From Roseomonas aeriglobus (GTDB taxonomy: Bacteria; Pseudomonadota; Alphaproteobacteria; Sphingomonadales; Sphingomonadaceae), in NCBI GenBank assembly GCA_016937575.1, contig JAFHKN010000002.1, positions 3,407,001-3,471,000 of the forward strand: a stretch of DNA of 64,000 nt, read 5' to 3'. Positions 59,217 through 64,000 of this stretch are shown one piece after another (position 1 is the stretch's first letter; the number at the start of each line of letters is the position of its first letter). The position numbers and the translations under genes are program-made. The notes beneath the pieces are model-generated. The model did no database searches. It was not told the origin of the DNA and was given only the letters and a program-made list of their open reading frames with translations.

Positions 59217-61556
59217 TCACGCCAACGGCCGACCGTCCTCGTCCATCAGCACTTCGCGGCGGCCGACGTGATCGGGTTTGCCGACCAGGCCGTCCTTTTC
59301 CATCCGTTCGATCAGGCGCGCGGCGGAATTATAGCCGACGCGCAGCTGGCGCTGGAGCCAGCTGGTCGAGGCCTTCTGGCTCTGTGCGACATGCTGGACG
59401 GCCTGGCGGTAGAGCGCATTCTCGGGCGTGTCGTCGCCGATCGGCGCGCCGTCCAGCGCGAAGCCGCCCTCTTCGGGGTCGTTGGTGACCGCGTCGATAT
59501 ATTCAGGCTCGCCCTGCGCACGCCAGAAGTCGGCGACGGCCTGGACCTCGTCGTCGCTCACGAACGGCCCGTGGACACGCGCGGTGCCGCGGCCGCCGGG
59601 CATGTAGAGCATGTCGCCCTTCCCCAGTAGCTGTTCGGCGCCCTGTTCGCCCAGGATGGTGCGCGAATCGATCTTCGACGTGACGTGGAAGCTGATTCGC
59701 GTCGGCAGGTTCGCCTTGATGACGCCGGTGATGACGTCGACCGACGGGCGCTGCGTCGCCATGATCAGGTGGATGCCCGCCGCACGCGCCTTTTGCGCCA
59801 GGCGCTGGATCAGGAATTCGACTTCCTTGCCCGCGGTCATCATCAGGTCGGCAAGCTCGTCGACGATGATGACGATCTGCGGCAGCGGATTGAGGTCGAG
59901 CGTCTCCTCCTCGTACATCGGCTTGCCGTTGTCGTCGTAGCCGACGTGAACCTTGCGGCCCAACGTCTGCCCCTTGGCCTTCGCCGCGCGCACCTTTTCG
60001 TTGAAGCTGGCGAGGGAGCGGACGTTGACGCTCGCCATCATGCGATAGCGGTCCTCCATCTGCTCGACTGCCCATTTCAGCGCACGGACGGCCTTGGGCG
60101 GATCGGTGACGACGTCGGCCAGCAGGTGCGGGATGCCCTTGTAGATGCTGAGTTCGAGCATCTTGGGGTCGATCATGATCATCCGGCACTGGTCCGGGGT
60201 CAGCCGGTAGAGCAGCGACAGGATCATGCTGTTGAGGCCGACCGACTTGCCCGAACCGGTCGTGCCCGCGACGAGCAGGTGGGGCATCGGCGCGAGATCG
60301 GCGACGACGGGATCGCCGGCGATATTCTTGCCGAGCACCAGCGGCAGGCCCTGTGCGGCGTCGAACGCGTCGCTGCCGATCAGTTCCTGCAGTGCCACCG
60401 CCTCGCGCCGGGCGTTGGGCAGTTCGATGCCGATGACGGTGCGGCCCGGAATCGTCGCGACACGCGCCGAAATCGCCGACATGTTGCGCGCGATGTCGTC
60501 GGCCAGCGCGATGACGCGGGTCGCCTTGATGCCGGGTTCGGGCTCGAGCTCGTACATCGTCACGACCGGGCCCGGGCGAACCTCGACGATCGCGCCCTTC
60601 ACCTTGAAGTCGTCGAGCACGCTTTCGAGCAGGCGCGCGTTGCGCTCCAGCGCGGCCTTGTCGATCGTCGGGTTGGCATTGGGCGGCGGGGGTTTGAGCA
60701 GGTCGAGCGGCGGCAGCTTGTAATTGTCGCGCAGGTCCAGGCTCTGCTGGCGGGCTTCCTTCTTTGCCGCCGGGGCGGGCGCCACCTGGCGGTCGGCGAT
60801 CAGCGGGCCCGGACGGTCGATCGGCACCGCAACCTTGCGCGGGGCGGGACCGGTGGCGACGGGCGCATCGTCCGCAGCATCTTCGACGTCCTCATCATCG
60901 AATACGTCGTAGGCGTCGATCTCGCCGGGTCGGCTACGCGTCCGCGGCGACGACGCGCGGCGCAGGCGCGGCAGGCGGGCTTCGGGCAGGTCGAGATTGA
61001 CCCCGCGCGTCCAGACGAAGACGCCGATCAGCCCCACCGCGACCCCGATGATTCGCATCGCCCAGAGCTCGGCCGCTTCGTTGCCGATCAGCGCGACGCC
61101 CCACCGCACCGCATCGGCCACCGCCAGCCCGACGACGCCGCCCCATCCGCCGGGCAGCGCCATCACCGCCTCGGATGACAAAAAAGCAAAGGCGCTCGCC
61201 ATCAGCGCGACACCGATCAGCGTCGTGCGCAGCATCCGCCCCCAGCGTCCGAGCGGAACGTCGCGCCACAGACGCGAGGCGAAGACAAGTCCAAGCGGCA
61301 ACACCAGCGCGACCGCCGGGCCGAACAGGACGAACAGTGCGTCCGCGGCATAGGCGCCGGGCACGCCCAGCAGGTTGCGCACCGGGCCGCCGGCCGCGGT
61401 GTTCAACGACGGGTCACCCGAATGATAGCTCGCCAACGCACAGGCGAGCGCGATCGTGCCGACGATCAGCAGCACCGCCGTCAGCATCGCCCCCGATCGC
61501 CGCGCGCCGGCCTTCACCGTGTCCCGCCAAAGATACGGCGCAGCCCGGCTCGCCAT
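59217..61556 (-). CDS. ftsK: DNA translocase FtsK
   Basis: Septum-located DNA pump that clears and aligns chromosome dimers at division; 779 residues. The N-terminal ~200 residues contain about four membrane helices (MLTAVLLIVGTIALACALAS; LFGPAVALVLPLGLVFASRL), then a short Pro/Asp linker. The motor has Walker A HLLVAGTTGSGKSVGLNSMI near residue 435 and Walker B IVIIVDELADLMMTAGKEVE. The C-terminal gamma winged-helix domain (STSWLQRQLRVGYNSAARLI) reads KOPS-type DNA motifs. The linker is short compared with E. coli, normal for this group. Confidence 0.97.
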   Translation of the reverse strand: MASRAAPYLWRDTVKAGARRSGAMLTAVLLIVGTIALACALASYHSGDPSLNTAAGGPVRNLLGVPGAYAADALFVLFGPAVALVLPLGLVFASRLWRDVPLGRWGRMLRTTLIGVALMASAFAFLSSEAVMALPGGWGGVVGLAVADAVRWGVALIGNEAAELWAMRIIGVAVGLIGVFVWTRGVNLDLPEARLPRLRRASSPRTRSRPGEIDAYDVFDDEDVEDAADDAPVATGPAPRKVAVPIDRPGPLIADRQVAPAPAAKKEARQQSLDLRDNYKLPPLDLLKPPPPNANPTIDKAALERNARLLESVLDDFKVKGAIVEVRPGPVVTMYELEPEPGIKATRVIALADDIARNMSAISARVATIPGRTVIGIELPNARREAVALQELIGSDAFDAAQGLPLVLGKNIAGDPVVADLAPMPHLLVAGTTGSGKSVGLNSMILSLLYRLTPDQCRMIMIDPKMLELSIYKGIPHLLADVVTDPPKAVRALKWAVEQMEDRYRMMASVNVRSLASFNEKVRAAKAKGQTLGRKVHVGYDDNGKPMYEEETLDLNPLPQIVIIVDELADLMMTAGKEVEFLIQRLAQKARAAGIHLIMATQRPSVDVITGVIKANLPTRISFHVTSKIDSRTILGEQGAEQLLGKGDMLYMPGGRGTARVHGPFVSDDEVQAVADFWRAQGEPEYIDAVTNDPEEGGFALDGAPIGDDTPENALYRQAVQHVAQSQKASTSWLQRQLRVGYNSAARLIERMEKDGLVGKPDHVGRREVLMDEDGRPLA

Positions 61557-61663
61557 GAGTCACAACCCCCAGAAAATGCAGGCGCCTATTGTCCGCGCCC
61601 GCGGACTCGACGTCAAGGCGGCGGCGCCTTGCGCTCGCGACGCCCCTGCCGCAGGGTAACGGC

Positions 61664-62242
61664 ATGTTGACCGCGATCGCGCTTCTGCTCGCACAGACCG
61701 CCACACCGACATGTACCTATGACCGTGCGGCCCTCCTGAAGCTCGACATGCGCGCCTTCGATCAGGACATGGCCGGCGGCTGGCGCGCGCTCTCGATGCG
61801 CGGGTGCGAGTCGGAAGCCGCCGACCTGATCCGCGACTACCGGCTGGCAAACACGCTGACGCCCGAGCAGATCGGACTGCTAAAATGGCACGAGGGACAG
61901 TTGCGCGCGAACCTGAATGAGACCGCAGCGGCGATCGCATTGTTCGAAGAAGCCTATAAGAATCCCGAGATCGACAAGGATTTCGGATGGAATTGGTATG
62001 TCGACGGGACCATCGCCTTCCTTCGTCGGGATCGGGAGGCCCTCGAAGCGGCGCTTACGGGTCTGGCCGCGGTGCCGCGCCCGGCCGGACTCGACCCGCG
62101 CGGCCCCGACGGCAAGCCGATCGCGATCCGCTGGCCGATGAACCTCAACGTACTGGAAAATTTCCAGCGCTGTTGGGACCAACCGTACAAGGCGGCATAT
62201 GTCTGCCCGCCCGCGGTTGGCACCGCGCCCCCGGCCCGTTAG
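61664..62242 (+). CDS. hypothetical exported protein, helical (TPR-like)
   Basis: A 192-residue protein beginning MLTAIALLLAQTATPTCTYD, a short hydrophobic start that may be a signal peptide. Helical pairs such as WHEGQLRANLNETAAAIALF with EEAYKNP, and DREALEAALTGLAAVPRP, suggest a TPR-like solenoid. Two cysteine pairs (CTYD...MRGCESE and RCWDQPYKAAYVCPP) would fit a periplasmic location. Divergent from ftsK by 107 bp and followed 10 bp on by the UbiH-type gene. No family name could be assigned. A weak AGGG precedes the ATG. Confidence 0.7.
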   Translation: MLTAIALLLAQTATPTCTYDRAALLKLDMRAFDQDMAGGWRALSMRGCESEAADLIRDYRLANTLTPEQIGLLKWHEGQLRANLNETAAAIALFEEAYKNPEIDKDFGWNWYVDGTIAFLRRDREALEAALTGLAAVPRPAGLDPRGPDGKPIAIRWPMNLNVLENFQRCWDQPYKAAYVCPPAVGTAPPAR

Positions 62243-62252
62243 GGCTGTCGCC

Positions 62253-63470
62253 ATGAACCGCGCAGACGTTCTCATCCTCGGCGGCGGGCTGGTCGGCAGT
62301 GCGCTGGGTGTCGCGCTGTCGGCTCATGGCCTGACCAGTATCATCGTCGACATCGCCGACAAGGACACGATCCTGGCCGCCGGCTTCGACGGCCGCGCCT
62401 CGGCGATCGCCAGCGCACCGTACCGGATGCTGTCGGCGATCGGTGTGATCGACCGGCTGGCCGGGGTCGGCTGCCCGATCGAAGGCATCCGGGTGAGCGA
62501 CGGGCTGGATCCGGGCGCGCTCGACTTCGCTCCCGACGAACCCGGCGACGCGCTCGGCACGATGTTCGAGAACCGCCATTTGCGCCGCGCGCTGTTGGAG
62601 GCGGCGGAAGGGGCCGAGCACGTCGACCTGCGGATGACGACGCGCGCGGTGTCGATCGATCGCGGTCCGTTCGGCGTCACCGCGACGCTGAGTGATGGAT
62701 CGACCGTCCACGCCCCCCTTTTGATCGCAGCCGAGGGACGCAATTCGCCGACGCGCGAGGCGGCCGGCCTGCGTGTCGCGCGCTGGACCTACGACCATGC
62801 CGCTATGGTCTCGTCGTTCCACCACGCCGAGAGCCACGAGAACATCGCGTACGAGATCTTCTACCCCAGCGGCCCGTTCGCGCTGCTGCCATTGGTCGAC
62901 GACGAAGAGGGGCATCGCTCGGCGATCGTCTGGTCGGTGCGGGCGAGCGACGCGCCGGGCATGCTGAAACTGAGCGATCGCGCCTGGCTGCACGAGGCGG
63001 AAAAACGCATGGGCGGGTTCCTGGGGCCACTCAGCAAGCTCACGCGGCGGCAAAGCTATCCGCTCGGCTTTCACCATGCCGCGACGATCACGGCCGAACG
63101 GCTGGCGCTGGTCGGCGACGCCGCGCACGGCATCCACCCGATCGCGGGCCAGGGCGTCAACGTCGGTTTCCGCGACGTGGCGACGCTGGTCGAAGTGCTG
63201 GTCGAGGGCAAGCGGATGGGCCTCGACCTGGGCGATGCGCAACTGCTCGCGCGCTACGAACGCTGGCGCAGCCTGGACACCTTCATGGTCTCGGTCGCGA
63301 CCGATGGCCTCACGCGTCTGTTCGGAGTCCCCGGCAAGACCGCCAGCGCGGTACGGCGGTTCGGACTGTCGACAGTCCAGCGGATCCCGGCGCTGAAGGA
63401 CAGGTTCATGGCCGAAGCGCGCGGCGAAAGCGGCCAGGTGCCGAAACTGCTTTCAGGGTTGATGGTTTGA
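62253..63470 (+). CDS. UbiH/UbiF-type FAD-dependent monooxygenase
   Basis: A 405-residue flavoprotein hydroxylase of the ubiquinone-biosynthesis group. The FAD-binding start is DVLILGGGLVGSALGVALSA, the NAD(P)H-linked DG-like region is LLIAAEGRNSPTREAAGLRV, and the GD motif is LALVGDAAHGIHPIAGQGVN with VGFRDVATL. Members hydroxylate ring positions C1, C5 or C6 of ubiquinone precursors; the sequence does not say which. It follows the hypothetical gene closely, probably on one transcript. AGGG lies 9 bases before the ATG at 62253. Confidence 0.91.
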   Translation: MNRADVLILGGGLVGSALGVALSAHGLTSIIVDIADKDTILAAGFDGRASAIASAPYRMLSAIGVIDRLAGVGCPIEGIRVSDGLDPGALDFAPDEPGDALGTMFENRHLRRALLEAAEGAEHVDLRMTTRAVSIDRGPFGVTATLSDGSTVHAPLLIAAEGRNSPTREAAGLRVARWTYDHAAMVSSFHHAESHENIAYEIFYPSGPFALLPLVDDEEGHRSAIVWSVRASDAPGMLKLSDRAWLHEAEKRMGGFLGPLSKLTRRQSYPLGFHHAATITAERLALVGDAAHGIHPIAGQGVNVGFRDVATLVEVLVEGKRMGLDLGDAQLLARYERWRSLDTFMVSVATDGLTRLFGVPGKTASAVRRFGLSTVQRIPALKDRFMAEARGESGQVPKLLSGLMV

Positions 63471-63507
63471 CGATCGAACACAGACTGCGCCGTACGAGTA
63501 CCGACCG

Positions 63508-63654
63508 ATGATTCTGGATTTCGAACGCGAGCATGTTGCCTACAGCATCATCATCGCCGTGCTGATCGTCGCGATCCCGGCGGCCATCGTCGTGATGCGG
63601 CGACGCAAGCGCGAGAAGTTGCGGCGGCGCGGGATCAAGACCCACGGACATTGA
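63508..63654 (+). CDS. small single-pass membrane protein
   Basis: A 48-residue frame that reads MILDFEREHVAYSIIIAVLI, then VAIPAAIVVMRRRKREKLRR and a charged end GIKTHGH. There is one hydrophobic helix (YSIIIAVLIVAIPAAIVV) followed by a positive stretch, so N-outside and C-inside topology is expected. It starts 37 bp after the UbiH-type gene. No family is recognised. The intact Arg/Lys tail and clean hydrophobic segment favour a real protein. Confidence 0.55.
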   Translation: MILDFEREHVAYSIIIAVLIVAIPAAIVVMRRRKREKLRRRGIKTHGH

Positions 63655-63666
63655 TCCGCTGGGGCG

Positions 63667-63685
63667 TCGGCGGACCGTCCGCCGA
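63667..63685. terminator. short hairpin between convergent genes
   Basis: TCGGCGGA CCG TCCGCCGA is a perfect 8-bp stem with a 3-base loop and no T tract, between the small membrane protein and the Lon-domain gene. A bidirectional end is possible. Confidence 0.45.
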
Positions 63686-63694
63686 GCCCGCCGC

Positions 63695-64000
63695 CTATTG
63701 CAGCGTTCCAGAATCCTCGTCGTGATGACCGAAGAACGTCATCAGCTGCACGATCAGCTCCGCCCGCTGCGACAGCGTCGCCGCTTCGAGCAGCGCCTGT
63801 TTCGACGCAGGATCGAACGGCGCGATCTGGGCGATGCCGTTGACGAGCGATTCGTCGTCCAGCCGCGCGACGCCTTCCCAGTCGACGGCATAGCCGTGGA
63901 CGTCGGCGAACTTGCGCGATTCGGCCTCCAGCGCCGCGCGTTCGCCGAGGTTGAGGATTTCGCCGGCCGGCGTCGGCTCCAGCATCGCCTCGACCTGACG
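63695..64000 (-). CDS. LON peptidase substrate-binding domain protein, N-terminus cut by window edge
   Basis: The right edge cuts this gene; the frame continues past the ATG at 63985, reading RQVEAMLEPTPAGEIL, so that ATG is internal. The visible 101 residues are the C-terminal helical part of the Lon N-terminal (LAN, substrate-binding) domain: LDDESLVNGIAQIAPFDPAS and LLEAATLSQRAELIVQLMTF are its typical motifs. Such stand-alone proteins have no ATPase or protease domain and unknown function. The missing N-terminal half lies beyond the window. Confidence 0.85.
   Translation of the reverse strand, partial: RQVEAMLEPTPAGEILNLGERAALEAESRKFADVHGYAVDWEGVARLDDESLVNGIAQIAPFDPASKQALLEAATLSQRAELIVQLMTFFGHHDEDSGTLQ

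Overview
The window is a dense, high-GC stretch of chromosome from an alphaproteobacterium, most likely a Sphingomonas-type organism (Sphingomonadales). The evidence is gene content and order that I recognise from sphingomonads: maeB divergent from mutS, phoH/ybeY/corC, miaB/plsC/fur/rimI/tsaB, mutY divergent from a DUF721 gene followed by DsbA-like proteins and smc, ftsK/lolA/xthA/ribA, and serC/serA/hisZ. A cysteine-poor Fur and many GC-rich intergenic palindromes fit the same assignment. No rRNA, tRNA, CRISPR array, prophage or insertion-sequence transposase was seen.

Layout. 0-8 kb: a low-complexity secreted protein cut by the window edge, malic enzyme, a toxin-antitoxin remnant with a frameshifted toxin, mutS-folA and a secreted esterase. 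8-15 kb: an ABC ATPase, a small zinc-finger protein, a YedK/HMCES-like protein, tldD, ccdAB, a flavin-fold protein, and glnK-amtB behind a near-consensus sigma-54 promoter with a strong terminator. 15-24 kb: a GMC oxidoreductase, a PQQ-type sugar dehydrogenase, katG, then phoH-vapB-vapC-ybeY-corC, where a toxin-antitoxin pair sits inside a housekeeping operon. 24-35 kb: miaB, an acyltransferase, fur, rimI-tsaB, a nitroreductase, a NifU-type protein, an M16 peptidase and a DedA protein. 35-43 kb: the NHEJ pair ligD-ku, hisZ, a DUF559 endonuclease-like gene, serA and serC with a probable serC leader RNA. 43-64 kb: extensin-domain protein, LOG protein, BLUF photoreceptor, membrane cytochrome c, pheA, nudC, a serine hydrolase, mutY, DUF721, two DsbA-like proteins, smc, ribA, xthA, lolA, ftsK, a UbiH-type monooxygenase, and a Lon-domain protein cut by the right edge.

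The genes mostly serve central metabolism, DNA repair (MutS, MutY, XthA, LigD/Ku, YedK), redox and iron homeostasis (KatG, Fur, NifU, nitroreductase, DsbA), chromosome segregation (SMC, FtsK) and nitrogen, serine and aromatic amino acid supply.

The most unusual content is the non-coding and mobile layer. One palindromic element family occurs as a 103-bp form (41856-41958) and as a 418-bp form (39831-40248) that carries a DUF559 gene whose ribosome binding site, start, last codons and stop come from the palindrome arms. A 108-bp palindrome with perfect 13-bp terminal inverted repeats lies in frame inside ligD. Five copies of a roughly 94-bp palindromic element are scattered between genes. Several other palindrome families and three type II toxin-antitoxin loci add to this.
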